DNA from: Toxoplasma gondii ME49
Taxonomy: Eukaryota; Apicomplexa; Conoidasida; Eucoccidiorida; Sarcocystidae
Direction: 5' to 3'
Assembly: GCF_000006565.2 (NCBI RefSeq)
Contig: NC_031474.1
Coordinates: forward strand, 4,003,662 to 4,067,661
DNA length: 64,000 bases
Positions within the stretch are counted from its first letter, which is position 1. Each line of letters opens with the position of its first letter. Position numbers and translations under genes: made by a program. Shown piece after piece: positions 49,177 through 63,400 of the stretch. The notes beneath the pieces were generated by a model. The model did not search any database. It was not told where the DNA came from and was given only the letters and a program-made list of their open reading frames with translations.

Positions 49177-52100
49177 ATGGTGGACCTCAACGCTACACTG
49201 TCTCCGAAGAGAGGAGGCCCTGAGACAAGGCGAGAGAGACCCGTACGAGCCTGTCGTCAGCGAGCGTCTCCTGTGACCGGCGCCGGCGTTTATCGCCCGA
49301 CTTGCGCTTCACTGTTGCCTTGCACAGAATGGATTTTACACCACCAGTTGAGTCCCAGAATTTCAGACGACAGAGGAGAAGACGAAAACGCAGGAGACCC
49401 GGGAGACAACCAAATGCTTGGAGAGGATGTGGGGTCTGTGATGCGCCAGTGCCTCGCAGGCGCAGGATGGAATGGTTGCGAGGCGCCTGACAAATGTATT
49501 TCGAGAAAACTGCTCGATAGTCCAGGAGGAACTGGTTTCTGCTTGTCTTCATCTTTGGCTTCGTCACCCGAACTTGAGTCGCCTTCTCTCCCTTTAGCTT
49601 GTACACTTGAGGCAGAGATACATCGCTCAAGGCCCTCGTCGAGTGACGAAGGAAATCCCTCGCCTTCCACATCATCTCCTGCCCTTCCCGCTTCGCTTTC
49701 GTCTTCTTGTTCTTCCTCGTCTCCCTGTTCTTCGTCCCCATCCTCGTTTCCATCTTCCTCTTCTTGGGATGTTGCGTTGCCGTCTTTGGCAGGTCGGAAG
49801 ACGGGCGGGTGGCCGTCGACGTTGTTGGATGCGCCGGCGCATGCAGAGGCTTGGTCTCGTTTTTATTTGCATCACGCAGACAGTCGAGCGCCGTTTAATT
49901 CCTTCACATCGAGGGACGCCGTGAGGCTGTTGTTTCGTCTCGTTCCCTGCTTCTCGCTCTCTGCCGGCGAGGTGATGGTGGAAGTTGGACATGGCGCCTG
50001 TCCTCTCCTTCCTTTTATTTGGATGCGCATGAGGCAGAATGCAGCGAGGCAGCGGAAACGAACTCGGGAAGTGAGGGCGGAGGCTGGCGTCCGCCCAGCC
50101 GAAGCGATAGAGGGGGTCACCTGCGAGGTGGACGGCGGCGGAGAGATCCGAAGAGCCGCAAAGACTCTTCCGTCTCCTCTGTCTCCTTTGTCGCCTGGGG
50201 ACTGTGGGGCGGGAGAGGCGCCGGAGGGCCTGTGGGGCGCAGAGGGGGGTTCGAGCCTTTTGACGCGTGTAGAGACGCACGACTGCGACGCAGAGGACTC
50301 CTCAGCGAGCCTCGCGTTTGGCAGCTACGTCGGCATCGAGAGCTGCCGCGAAGCCGCTGAAGCTGCACTGCTTCAAGGACGAGATCTCGAGGCTCTTCTC
50401 GGGAAGTGCGCGCCTTCTTTGGAGACATGTTGGAAGCGCGGGCGCGGCGCTCGGGGGGCGCCAGGTGGGCGGCCCTCTCACGACTTGGAGGACAGGAAAA
50501 GGCGAAGAAGAAACATGTCCGACGTCTCGACAATCTCCGAGAAAGCACACGCCGCCAAAGACGGGGACTCGGGACCTGAGCTGTCGATCTCGTTGTTTTC
50601 CGAGAGCAACGATGTGAGGCGGAATCGCGAGACCAGCGAACGAGGGGACGCTGCAGAGCTAGCAGGGGAGACGAACGAGGGGCTGACTGAGATCGAGAAC
50701 GGAGCTGGTCTTAACCGACGAAGCCCGCAAGGTCCTTCCACAGAAAACGACACAGAACGAGAGTGTGGAAGAAGTGAGAAAGAAGCAGACACATGCGGAG
50801 GCCCCCACCTGCGAGAAATGGTGCGCTGCGGCTGTCTCGAGTTCGCCGTGTGTACAGACGGCTTCCGTTACGTCGACGAGGCCGGACGCCTGCAGCTTGA
50901 AAGAATCGAGTTCGAGAGTCTGCTGCTCACAGAACCCAGCCCCAGACGAAGGAGACGGACACAACCTCGAGGCAGAGACAGAGACCGCACGCAGGGAAGC
51001 CCACCACGCGGACGCACTTCGTCTACGCCACAGCGAGGCCATGACCAAGAAGGAAATGAACAGTCGGACGCAGGACCAAGACAGGAAGGAGAAGGCCGGC
51101 GAGAGGACCAGGGCGAGTTTCTCGCTGCAGCAGAGGGGATCAATGGCACAAAAGGGAAGCAGATGGAAGAGAAGGCCAACGACTCTGATGCTGGACAAGA
51201 AAATCGCGAAACTGCATGCGTCACGGCCGTCAACCTGGGGTCGATGCGCCCCTCTTGCCAAGAAGCTCAGGCGGCGGACTCGCTTTGTCTGCCTTTTGTG
51301 GCAACCTCCAAAGATCCTCCCGGGTGTCGAGAGCCTTCTTCCCCCTCGCCTTCTGTACCGTCGTCTTTGATTCAGTCTTCCCCTCTCTCAGAGCATTCAG
51401 CTTCGATTTCTGTTTTTCCTCGTCGAGAGCAGTCGCCTTTGATGTCGCCCTCTCGTTCGTTAAAGGAGGTCGTGTTACCACCTCACCAGCGCGAGCAGAG
51501 GTCCTCTTCTTCCGGTGTCTCTCAGGACTTCGTCGATTCGTCAGCTCTCTCTTTTCTGAAGCCCGGCGGCGCTAAATATGTCGTTTTGAAGAGCACACTC
51601 GACAGCGTCTGCGTCATGCTGCCTTGCACGGGGACGCTGAACTGGGACGAAGATCTTCGCATTCCTCGCCAACTCGTCGTCTGGTTCGATTCCTTTGCGC
51701 GGCTCCTTAAAGATCCTCCCTCCTTGTCCTCTCCCGTGTTGTCTTCTTCTTTGTCTCCTTTCTTGCCTGCTGGCTCCCCTTCTGCCTGGTGTTCTGCTCA
51801 CCGGGCTCCAGAGTCTGTGCCGGTCAGACGTCCAGACGAAGCCAGTGAGGAAGGCGCCCCAGAGGAAAGAAGAGAGGCTGAAGAGCCGGAACTCGCTGGG
51901 GATAGTTCTAGCGCGGACGCGACTCAAGTCTCGACAGTGCAGGAGGCAAAGGGAGACAGCAAACCTCATGGAAGAAACGAGTGTACTTTCCTGCTCGTCA
52001 AGAAGCAGGAGACAAGCGAGCAAGAGGCACGCCTGGAGGAGACCACCCCGCAACAAGAGGCAGTCACGCAGGAGACAGTCACCCGGGACGCAGGAGACAG

Positions 52101-53700
52101 CGGGACTCTTGGGGTTCTCTGCAGGTCTCACCTTTCGGCGAAAACATCAAGGAAAGACGGTGATGAAGGCGACTCTAGCCGTGCACGCGAAGAAACTTTG
52201 GCTGGCGATGGGGGGCTGAGGGAGAACAGAGGCAAGTCGGAACAGGAGAAAGGAAAGGCGAGACGAAGAACACAGGGGCTGCCCACCTTCGTTTCGCCTG
52301 GCCTCGAGAAGGTCAGCGTGACTCGTGAAAGTTTGGACGCGTCCACGCCTTGCGTCGTTTTCTTGGAGCCGAGAAACAAAGCACGAATTCACCTCCTGAC
52401 AATTATCAAGGTAATGGAAACTTGAGAAACGCCGGTAGAAGGAGCAGCATGCAGAGAAAACAGGTTCACAGCGACCTAGGCAGAGACAAGAGTTTCGCAA
52501 ACGTGATCCTCGTGTAACTAGGCGCATGCGCAGAGATGCAGATAGTTACATAAGTACGTGGACGAACAGACTAAGAGACAGGGAGAGTCAAGCGCACACC
52601 GACAACTAGATACAGAGGTGGATAGATGGATAGGGAGAGATGGACATAGACAGACAGGTAAAGATGGAAATCGAGGAAGAGAGGCTGATGCAGGCAGAGG
52701 GATTTCCACAACTCGCAAGAGGTCACTCGAGAGGAACACACACCACGCAGTCGTTTCTGCAGCAGGCAGGGAGGCACCTTCACTGCTTCGCCTCCCCGGA
52801 CGACGTCCTCCACTCTGGACAGTGTTGCTGGGTGAAACCTGTAGCGAGCTAAACAGAGAGGAATCGCGGGACTGTTTGGCGTCGAGCAGAGAAAAACGAG
52901 TTTGGAAAAGGAGACAGATAGCAGGTCGATCCTTCTCTCTGGCGCGAAACGCAGGACGAGTTGCTCGAGAGAGATACAAATCCATCAAGTGGATACACAG
53001 CGAAGATGTGATCAGAGAGAAAATGAAAAATCAGGTCGAGCGCACGGGGATACGAGACAGCCAAGGATGTGGCGGATACTAACTGAAGGGCGACTCCCTG
53101 CTATCGCTGAAGAATGGGTTCTTGTTTTCTGTCGTTCCACAAGTCGAGAGCCACAAAAGCCGGGTGAAGAAGAGAAGGGGGGGCGGTCGAGCGAAGTCGA
53201 AGATACACTGCTCTCGTCTACGCCTTTCGTTTTTTCCCTTTTGGGCTTCCACCTTCTCAGATTCTCTTGCCCTGACCCATTCGCGCTTTTTTTTTGGCGG
53301 ACTGTCTCTTCCTGCACAGGTCATCCACAGCGCAACGTTCACTGCGACTCCGTCGCCTGCTCGCTTTCTGCGTTTGAGCCGTGTTTTGTGCCCCCGAGGT
53401 CGCGGCCAAGAAAAGATTATCGGCTATCTGCTCGAGAAGCGAACGACATGTTACGCGTCTTACACCGAACTGTATGACGACATACAGCGGGTCTCTCGCC
53501 CGATCCAGAAGGCGGATCCGTACGGTGACTTTGAGGACCTCCTGCCCCCCCTCGAGCCGGTGAAGTGGAGAAGCGAGGAGCCGGGGGACATCGAGGTGCT
53601 TGTAGACTACATCTGGAGTGAGCGGACAGCAGAGGCGATGAAGAAAGGCAGAGGCACGGGCAAAGGAAGAGGCGAACGTGCGAGACCTCCGGCTGCGTAG
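49177..53700 (+). CDS. Divergent seven-beta-strand methyltransferase-like protein, 2 exons
   Basis: Exons 49177-52410 and 53320-53700 join in phase at AAG/GTAATG and GCACAG/GTC to 1204 aa. Motifs of METTL2/6/13-type SAM-dependent methyltransferases appear in order but far apart: HAEAWSRFYLHH (about 225), the SAM-loop-like VMVEVGHGACPLLPF (about 266), the acidic strand YVGIESCREAAEAALL (about 380), KYVVLKSTLDSVCVML (about 800, compare DKGTLDAL in METTL13/CSKMT relatives), and ARIHLLTIIKV near 1075. Between them are Ser/Glu/Arg-rich insertions of 100-400 residues. The usual G-x-G-x-G is reduced to GHGACP. The C-terminus has a helical segment (ASYTELYDDIQRVSRPI) and a basic Gly/Arg tail. Substrate is unknown; a lysine methyltransferase of translation factors would be the family guess. 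Family call is inference from motifs. Confidence 0.55.
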
Positions 53701-56700
53701 GCGGGCGAAGCCGAGAGAGTGAGGAAGCGACAGGGAGATCTGCGAGACAGCGAAAGCGACGGCAGGTGTGAACCAGCGAAGGACGGGGACGAGACCGCGC
53801 GTTCGCAGGGGGAGAATCGTGGGGAGGGGAGGAAAACGCGAGAGAAATCGACAGAGATGAGGAAATCGGGATAAGGGGATAAGCAGGGGAACTCGGGGGT
53901 GAGACACGGCGACGTAAAGGAACGTTCAAGAGAAAGGCAGGGGAAAGGAAACAGGGAGATACGAGACGGCTGGAGCCCGAGACAGAACACACGATGACAG
54001 ACGTGAAGGAAGAGGTGGACGCGCGACATCTCCGAGACAGAGAAGAGAGAGAGGAAGAGAATTAGAAGAGTTTAGAATAGCGGTTGAACAACACGCTTGG
54101 CAGCCTGTATTGCGAGATTCTCTCACATATAGAGCCGCAAGACTCGCGAACGAATGAGAAGAGGGTTTAGGGACAAATCTGTGAAAGCGAAGCCGTGGAA
54201 GGCGCTGGGTGAAGCACAAGAGATTACAACAGAGAAAAGATGAAAAAGATGTGACGTTTCAGCATTAAAACAGTTCTTGTCTCGGTCAGTGGGATGTGCA
54301 GGAGAGTGTCCAGGAGAGGACACAAGCATACAAGGGAAGGAAGAAACGAAAAAGCAGATGTCTCACGACCACACGTCATGATTTCAGAGAAGAAAGGAAA
54401 GCGGCGAGCTGAGCTGGGAGAAAGCAAGAGACACGACGGAGAGTCCGACAGTCTCGTACGCCATCTATGCATCTAAGTTGATACTCGGTTCTCTCTGTTA
54501 GACGTTAAATTTTGACTTTTTAAACCAGCCTGGGATGCCTGTCGATTCGCTTAAGGGAGAGTAGATCCTGTTCATGATTCAAGAGATGTGAAGATTCTCA
54601 GTGTCTATCCGTCGGGCCATCCCGATCCTCACATGCGAGGATTCTTTTTGTCAACCAGAACAGTTGTCTTGGCAGCTCGGTTGACTTCGCGGGAGCTGCA
54701 CATAGAAGACTCCGTTTGTTTTTCGAAGCGGGACAACCAAGTCAAAACGCGTGCTGTCACAGCTGGCGAACCCGTTTCGTTGAAAACGAGAATCGGAAAC
54801 ACAAGTCAAGGCTGGAGCGTTTCGATCCACACCAGGTTCACCCTTGTAGCCAGGAAACAAACACACGCCACGACTTCACAAGACCACAACAACACACCTT
54901 CCTAGTCTTGCTTTCTGATCAGTTTGGTCCCCTCGTGAACAAGCATTCAGAGTCCTAACTTCATGTGGACAGACATCACTATTTTAGCTCGGTACGTGCA
55001 GCATATCAAGACGAAAATACAAATCAACTGAGTTAACTAATACATGTTTAAAGGGGTGTACTCACTTGCCCATCAACGCGTGACGGCGAACTCTTTTTCC
55101 CCACTCAGTTTTTGTTATTTTCAAAAACTGAAATGGCGTGAACTTGAGGCCAAGGCTGTGTGGAGGCAAACCATAGGCGAGGAGGGGCATACATGCACAC
55201 GGCTATACGCCTACAGGGTCTACCGTCAGAGGAAAGAACTTCCATGTATGCTTATATATTCATTTATGCATATATATGTAGCAAATGTGTGTATCTATAT
55301 ACCGTCGGCCACAGACAGTCCCCCTATGTGGCGGGGATATTGTATGAAACACGTTCAGCTCAAGAGAGTAGAATGTTACAGAATCATGTCGGTGAGACGG
55401 AGACACTCGCAGCTGCACACCGCCCCTGAGAAAGTCGATATCTGTCAGAAGTGTAGTTCTACGTCATCTACGTCAAAGGATAGATACAGCTGCGGGCGTG
55501 GAAGATGCTACGCACGCCGGGGCTTCTGTCCTGTCCTTGTAAAGGCAAGTTTGCCTTGGTTGAGCTGAGCTATCGTTTGCGTTCATCGTTCTGAAACCGT
55601 TGCATGTGCTCGGATTTACGCTTTTCCAGCCAGAAGGATCCCCGATTATCAACAACTAAGGTATGGGGCATAAGGGAGCCTCGCTGGTATGGCGGCGGCT
55701 CAAGTTTCATGTAGTGCGGGTGACGATTCTGGCAGGCTGTTGAATCTAAAAATGTATTAGCATACCTCGGGCGTGTCTTTGCGAGGACAATTTAGTATTA
55801 CACTTGCCAAAAAGTGCCATGGGACTGTTCAGCCGTTCTCTTCGCTTTGTCCAGAGCCATTCCACCAGCGAGATACACGGAAGCGCCAGCGCGTTGTCTC
55901 TAGGGTGGACTTCGATTATATATGAACTGCGTGGATTCCTCTAAATACAGACACATCGGATACACAGAGAAACAGACTTGTAAACTCCCTCTCCGTGCAA
56001 GGAAACCTATGCACGGATTCTTCGCCGAGTGTATTGAGTCTGCATGCACACGTCCATGTTGCGGGTTTTGACTCTAGACACACACAGCCTTTTGTGCCAG
56101 GATGTAGCCACCGAGTAACATCTGTTTTCACTGGGCTTGTCTTTGCTCATATTTCATCTGGTCTCAGCTGGTGACGGACTGGCTTTCCGCTTTCTTAATT
56201 GGACCATCCAAGCATCTCGAGGCGGCGGTACAAGCCGGCACACGCTGTCGGTAAAGAGTCTATGGCTTGCAAGCGTGCGTTGGGGCACAACTGTCACTTT
56301 TCTGCGTGTTTTTTGCCACGTGTCTCTCAGTTTTGCCTTCTTTGTTGCTTGCTGTCTCAACCTCGCGAATGCTGAGAGTGTCCGGCTCAATGCTGTGAAG
56401 CGACCTCGCATGATTACTGTGGCAAGCGACAGTTCCCGCCGTGTGTCTCGTTTTCGTGCGACGTCGTTCTGAATCGCTTCCCGTTTGGTGTGCCCGCCTC
56501 AGCTTTTTAGCTGGCTTATTTGACTTTTCCTTTCCTTCACCAGTTGTAGTTACGGCCGTATAATTGTAGAAGCGCCATAAAATCCGAACCTGACGCAACG
56601 ACAGCGTTTGACTTGGCGCGGTACGGACTTTGCCTTCTATCGGTGTGTTGACTAAAATGCCCAAAACACAAGCCTCCAGAAGGACGGAGACGGAAACGAA

Positions 56701-57400
56701 GGTGGATCCGGGAATGTTCTGCACCTCACAGACCGTACAAAAAGCCACACTGAAGGAAATAGCGGAATGAACGGGAGGGTATCTGCTCACGAGGCGCTAA
56801 TGCGTTGAGTCACGCGCACACAAATACATAGGTAGTTCTGTGTATGTCAAGTATATAAATACACCTTCACGAAGTTGGCTAACGGGTGTGGCAACGCCGA
56901 CATCATTAGTGCTGTCTGGAGTGAATCGACCTATCGTTTGCAGCCTATCGTTCAGCATCGTCTACCCAATCACCTCAACACCTGCTTCCACATTTCTGTT
57001 CTTGTACTGCAGTATCTGCTTTTTGACCCGGTCTCCCTGCTTCGTATGAAGGTTGTTTCGCAGTGCCTCCACGTGTAATGCTGTTCCCTTGCAGTTCTGC
57101 CTCTGAGATGCATGCTTTTCCAAATACTGCTCGTCATTTTTCTCACTTTCACATGGCCGTGTTTCCTACACGTCTGTGCTCTCGCCTTAATTTTTTGTGA
57201 CCCTTCCACACTTTTTAGCTTTTTCCACTGCCATGCCATGCCGTACATCTAGCAGTCTATCGACAGTATCGGCCGCACGCATTTTTGCCGTCCGCGTTTC
57301 TCCCCTCTGCCTCCGTGCCGTTTGCCCCTTTGCCCCCCCTCCGCGTATCTTCGCTTATTCCCCCTCCACTCTCCCCGTCCCTACCCTATAGTCGATCAGG
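53701..57400. other. Intergenic region, no supported gene
   Basis: About 53701-54480 is purine-rich on the + strand and is probably the 3' UTR of the preceding gene. 54500-56800 shows only short frames without coding character and small TATA-rich patches near 55250-55310. From about 57200 the + strand turns CT-rich up to the PFK start codon, consistent with a 5' UTR. Confidence 0.5.
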
Positions 57401-60400
57401 ATGCTGTTACCACCATCGAAAAATCTGTCTCCACTGGAGGCAGAGCGCCTCCACGACACGCCTCAGCTGCCGCGCTGCTTTGCGTTTCCTTCGGCGCCTC
57501 TGCCCCCAGCTTCGGGCCTGCCTCTCTACCCTGGTGTCTCTCCATCTCAGCGCGAGACTGAGCCACCCGACGGCTACTCGATCTCTCCGTCTCTCCGGGC
57601 CGCTACGCCCTTCGTGGAAGTCTCTGCGCATCTTCGTCACCCTCTCCACGGGCGCAGCCCAGGCCTGTCGCCGCCTCTCCGGCTTTCCTCCGCACCCGTC
57701 ATTCCCTTCTCTCCCTTTGTCGTCGAAGAAGTTCACTTAGATGTTCAAGTATTGGCCGATGGCCAGTCGCAGGTGGTGGAGAGACGCCGGGGACGAGCGA
57801 CAGACAGCGATGGTGTTGACGGCACTCCGCAGGCGGCTCCAGAAATCAAAACGCGAGTTCCAGAATACGGGAGGGAGGAGACACAGCCAAGTCGGCTTGA
57901 TGGTGAAGCAATGGCGGACAAAAGGGAGCAACCCGTGAGGTCAGAGAGAGCTTGGAGAGAAGGCGCTGTGACATCTCGAGAGACTGGACAGTGGGGACAG
58001 GGAGGGCGGTCTTCTGTCGGGGCAGCAAATGTCTCTCGGGAGAGTGTTCGCGACACAGAGACAGACCTGCCGGCGCTCTCTCCGGTTCCCCACTCTGCTT
58101 TGCATTCGTCACCTTCGGGAAAGTCGGTCCCCGGATCGGGGAGGCCCACGCAGTGGCCTGGAGGTCCCGAGGCAGGTCGAGACTCTGAGGCATCCTGGGC
58201 CGGTCCGGGGGCTCCGTCTGGGCCGGCTGCAGGTGAGCCGAGGTCCGTCCCCACTGGCACCGCGGGGAAGAGGCGCCACGGGCCGGAGAGACACCGGAGG
58301 GAGACAGGAAAGAAGAACGTTGCTCAGGTGGCAGCCGAGCTTCTGGACTTCGATCCGCAGATCTTGCACCACTATCCGATGCTGGCGAACGAGCAGGCTC
58401 GCATCTACCAGTTTGTCCAGCGTAGGTTCATCCGAAAGGTCGATGGGTCGCGTCCCGACTCGCAGCGGTCTCTTGACACTCGAGGATGGCCCATTGGGGC
58501 CCCGCACCCCGCGACGCGCTCCGGATCCGCGCACAGTCGTCCTGGAATGTCTCGAGGCATGCCCAACGCAATTTCGCTTCCGAATCTCTCGCATGCAGCT
58601 TCGGTCCTCGCCGCTCTGGGGGCGCAGCGGCTTTCGGGGCGCTACGGCCTCCTGCGCCAGAGCAACGGAGACAGTGGACCGGGGACGGGTGGAGCCTGGG
58701 GAAAGCCTGGGGTGTCACCGAGCGGTGAGGTTTCTTCGCTGCTTCAAACTGGTAGCGGAGGCGGCCAGTCGGAACCTATGTTTGAAGAACAACGGATCGG
58801 AGAGAGAGATAACCGTCTGAGTAGCCTCGCGGGCAACCCGAGGGCGGCCAGGAGCGAGCACCGCGTTTTGGAGGGGCTGCCGGTGCACGTTGTCTCTTCC
58901 TCGTCTTCGCGTCTCTCTTCACTGTCGATCTTTGCTCACCAAGGGGGAGTTCCAGGACAGAACACCCGAGATGACGGAAGCGGGGGAAACGCGAGTTCCT
59001 GCGAAACCATGTGTGGCGTGGAAGTGCGGACCTGTCTGTCGGAAGTATCTGGCCAAGACGCGTTCGGGCGCCGCGTCGAAGGCACCGAGCGAGACGAGGG
59101 ACATGTCGCGTTTCTGTCGACTTCTGCCGTACCAAGCCCCGTCGTGGAGGCGGACTCCCCCGCCGAGCAACCAGAGGGCGACACTCACATCCAGGAGTCA
59201 GCAGAGGTGGAATCCGGTGCGTTCGGTGCGGAGGAAACGGCCGTTGAGATTCAAGGCGAACGTCGAGGCAACGAGAAAGAAGACTCCTCTACGCATGCGT
59301 CGTTCTTCCCGATCTTCCCAGCACGCACTGAGAAGAAGCTCCTGCCTCCCCTCCGACTTGGAGTCATGGTCGGGGGTTTGGCGCCTTCGTCGGGTGTACA
59401 CAACGTGATTGTCGGCCTCTTGCACTTTCTCCGGGACTTTACGCGCCCTATCCCCGACTGCGCCTGCAGGCGAAACTTTGCTAACGGTGAGGCCCAAGAG
59501 GAGGCTGCCGGGACTCTGGGGGAGGTGCTACCGTCTCCGAAGGGCAGCAGGCTCCGCGGCGCGCCGCAGACGCCAATTCGCCTCTCAACCTCTGAGCCGT
59601 CGAACCTCGCGGTTCGCGGCGAGGCGGAAGAGGGGGGACATGCCGAAGGAGAAGAACTCTGGCAGACGCCTGCGCGAGAGGAATTATTTTCTGGAGCCTC
59701 AGGAGACTCTGCGAAACCGACGAGGCTGCGCCTCGACAGTCCCCACACAAACACACCCTCCCAAGCAGCTGCTTTCGCATCCACCGTTGCGTCTTCGTCC
59801 GTTCGTGGAGAGGGAGACAGGAGACGTGGAACAGGAGAAGGGAGAGGCCTCCAACGGTCAGGGGGCGAAGCGGAGTTGCGCGACAACAGTGTGTGCAGGT
59901 GCAGCAAACTGATAGGTTTTCTGGACGGCGCACTCGGCCTCTCAAAGGATGAGTCCGTGGAGCTCACAGAAGACATCGTCGCCAACTTCTTGAACATGGG
60001 CGGGTGCGAATTGCTCGGATACCGCGCCTTTAAATCTCTTACCGACTTCTCCATTAGCCGAATTCAACAAGTCTGCGAAAAACACGGCCTTCATGGCCTC
60101 GTGATCGTCGGAGGCGCGGAAGACCTGCAGGCCGCCACACAGGTGAGCTTCCGCTGATGGATTCGGCAAGGCAACATATGAGAAAGAATGAAGCTGCGCG
60201 TTGGGGATGTAGGAGGCCACAAGACGGCAACATTAAAGAGGGAACAGAGAAGCTGAGAGAGAGAGATGAAGAGAGAATGTGAGAGAATTAACTTGCGTGT
60301 CGAGGGCATGTGCGTTTCTGATTTCCAAGAGCGAGGAAACGAAGGGTGTAGAGAAAGAGAGGGAGGGATTGGGAGGGATGTAGCGCGCGTATGCTGCAGG

Positions 60401-63400
60401 CACAGGATGCGGGGTGGGGACATACAGGAGTCACTCGGTGCTGTTGGTGTACCCTTGGAGATGAGGCTTCGATCGCCATTCTTTGTGATTGTTTTCCGAA
60501 GATAGAACGATACAGACACACGCCGCAGACAGTTCAGAACGGGCGCGTTGCCCTCTGCATATTCCTCCAGATGTCATTTGTCTCTCCGTGCTGTCTCGTC
60601 TGAGTTGCCGACTCTCCGAGAGTCTAACCTCCACACGATCGAGCCTCTCAAGGGCTTTGTTTCAATCCCCTTTTCCTCCACGTTTCTCCAGGATCGGGTG
60701 TCTGTCTGTAGCGTTTTTTGTGCTCATCCGTTTCTTCGTGTGGAGCTCGAGGTCCACGAGTGTCTCTTCTCTTTTGGGGCTCTGCGCTTGAGCTCTCAAC
60801 CGTTTGCTTTCTGAGGCCTACCACCTAAAACGGTTCCGTCGTTGGGCTTTTTCAACGTGTGACGGTCCTTCTTTGAGTGCTGGAAACCATCGCATGCTGC
60901 AGCTGGCGCATCGGTTTTTGCAAGAAGGCCTGCGCACCCGGGTCGTGGCGGTGCCGCACAGCGCGCGAGGCGACTTGCACTGTGAGGAGTTTCTTCCAAT
61001 AACTCTCGGCTTCGACAGCGCCCGGAGCATGCTCTCTGAATTCTGTGGCAATATCGCGCTGGACAGCTCGAGCAGCAAGAAGTACTATCACTTTATCCGG
61101 TGCTCGTCGAGCAACCTCACTCTCGAGTGCGCTCTCCAAACCAGGTAGGGAACATGCACTACAAGCTGACGACTACCGAACGTCCGTCAACCTCCAAGTC
61201 TTTAGTCCTGTAGCTAGACATGTATCTGTGTGTAGGGGTATATGTTGGTATAGGTGTATGTGGGTATAGGTAAAGGAGTAGGTGTGTTCATGCCGAGTAC
61301 TAAGCGCTCTCAACGCGGTCACATACACGTGAGGAGAGGGTGCCAGAAGCGCTTGTGTAGAAACGTATGGATGGAGAGGAAAACGAACGTAGTCGAGACC
61401 GAGCAGGGTATCGTGTAGTGCCGACAGGGGTGTGTACGCGGAGTTCGTTCTTGCATGCAGTGTGGAAGCGAGCTCCCGCGAGAATCTGTCGGAACGATGA
61501 AGGCGTTTGCAAGCTCGCTTATCTGTGTCCAGCATGTCTGTTGTCTCCAATACAACTGAGAGGTTCATTTATCTCTTCAACGCGTTGTGCGTTGTGTTCT
61601 CTGTTGCCATGTGTCTCGACGGATGCCCCTTGGGAAGACGAAACGAAGGGAGGTAGGATCTGTGTCATGTGTGTGTATGTGCATGCACTGCTCGCATCTT
61701 TGGTGCGTTTCACTTGCAGACCGACAATGTGCTTAACAGGCCTCGAGTGTGACATCGAGGGCTGGAGTTTAGAGCGAATTATAGAGGCGATCTGCGACGT
61801 CATTGTGAAGAGGCGGAAGCTCCTGGGCAAGCGCTCGGGCACCATTCTCCTTTCCGAGGAACTCGTCGAAAACCTGCCTGAGGTACGAACGTCTTGCCTT
61901 GTTCTTGAGGAAATACTCGTCGCGTTTGCCCCTCCAGCGTTCGCATGGTTCGCCCTGTACCTTCAGAAGGAGTGAGATGTCTCAGGATACTCTATCACTC
62001 CATTCGTGCAGAATCCATCATGATCTCTTGTCTCTCCACGCTCAGGGACACCGCCTGTCTCTTCTCTCTCAGCATGTTCACATAGTCCTCGCCTTGGTTC
62101 GCTTCACTGAGAACCTGTCTGAACGCCGCGTTGACCCCACAGAAACGCGTGTCTACCTAAAATAAATATACATGTTCATGAAGGACAGAAATCTGCATGC
62201 ATGGCTTTAGACGCCCCGAGTGTTGCGATCCGTCTGGTTTTTCTGTTGCCGGGGAAACGCTCAGGCTTTGTGGGCAGCGATGCCTGTGTACTTCCCTGAT
62301 CTCTCTCGTGTCTCTTTTTCGTATCAGATGAAAGAATTACGAAACATGATTCACGACTTGCTTCATGCCGAGTCCGCCGCATCTTCCTCGCCTCTGGCAG
62401 CTTGCGCTGCACCCTCCGACAACACGGCCGCGACGCATGCGTGGACGATTCAACCGCCGACAGAAGCTTCTCTTTGCGCGCTGCTTCCTGAGAGACTCGC
62501 GAGGGCCTTTCGACTCCTTCCCGCTTACGCGCGCAGATCGCTCATGCTTCAACATGACTGTCGGGGACGGCCACTGCTCCCCACCATCGAAGCCGAGGCT
62601 TTGCTTGCTCAGAGAGTCGAAAAGGAACTCAGAAAAAGGTTCGACGCAACACAGGATCCACTGGTCAACAAATGACGATATTCGACTGGAATGCCTGGGG
62701 TGCTACAGTCATCACACTTTCTACCAGTCTCTCGCCATCGACTTCCGATCCGAGTCCCCTCATGCCAGCCAATATATATATATATATATATATACAAATA
62801 TATATGCATTTATTTGTACATATATATACCGGTACATGTATTCAAATATGTATATGTATATATGAATATATATATATATATATATAAATACAAATATGTG
62901 AATATATATGTATATGTTCGTGTTGATGCTTAGAGATGTGCGGCGTTTCTTTGTTTAGGCTTTGATGTGTGTGGATCCAGTCAGGGAGCAAACGGCAGAC
63001 GAGGCAGCCGCGATTTCGTCTACGGTTTAACTTGTTTTTTCTTTTGGAAGAAAAGTAAATCGAGCATCTTGACTGTTTCCTCCTTTGTGTGTGGGGATCT
63101 CTCTGCCGTGTGTCGTCATCGCCCAGCTGGCGTGGACCTTATTGTCAGTTATGCGCCGTGTCTCCTTGTGTCTCCTTGTATCCTTCATTCTTCGTCCGCA
63201 TGCCCGCTTACCTCTCTTCTTCACTCTGCTCAGAAAAGCTGCGGGAGACGCGCGCTGCGTTGAAACCTTTACTTACCGCCTGCATTACCTCGGCCAAGAG
63301 GGCCGCTGCCCTCTTCCGACGCGCTTCGACTGCACCTTGGGGTACGCCTTAGGCACTGTGGCAGGCGCCATCGTCTCTTTTGGCTTGACTGGATACATGG

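Noticed and set aside
55044..55568. 174-codon + frame
   Set aside because: It runs through a TATA-rich patch, has no family match and no supporting junctions.
62769..62913. Possible CRISPR-like or satellite array
   Set aside because: The units are simple dinucleotide and tetranucleotide repeats without spacers; the organism is eukaryotic.
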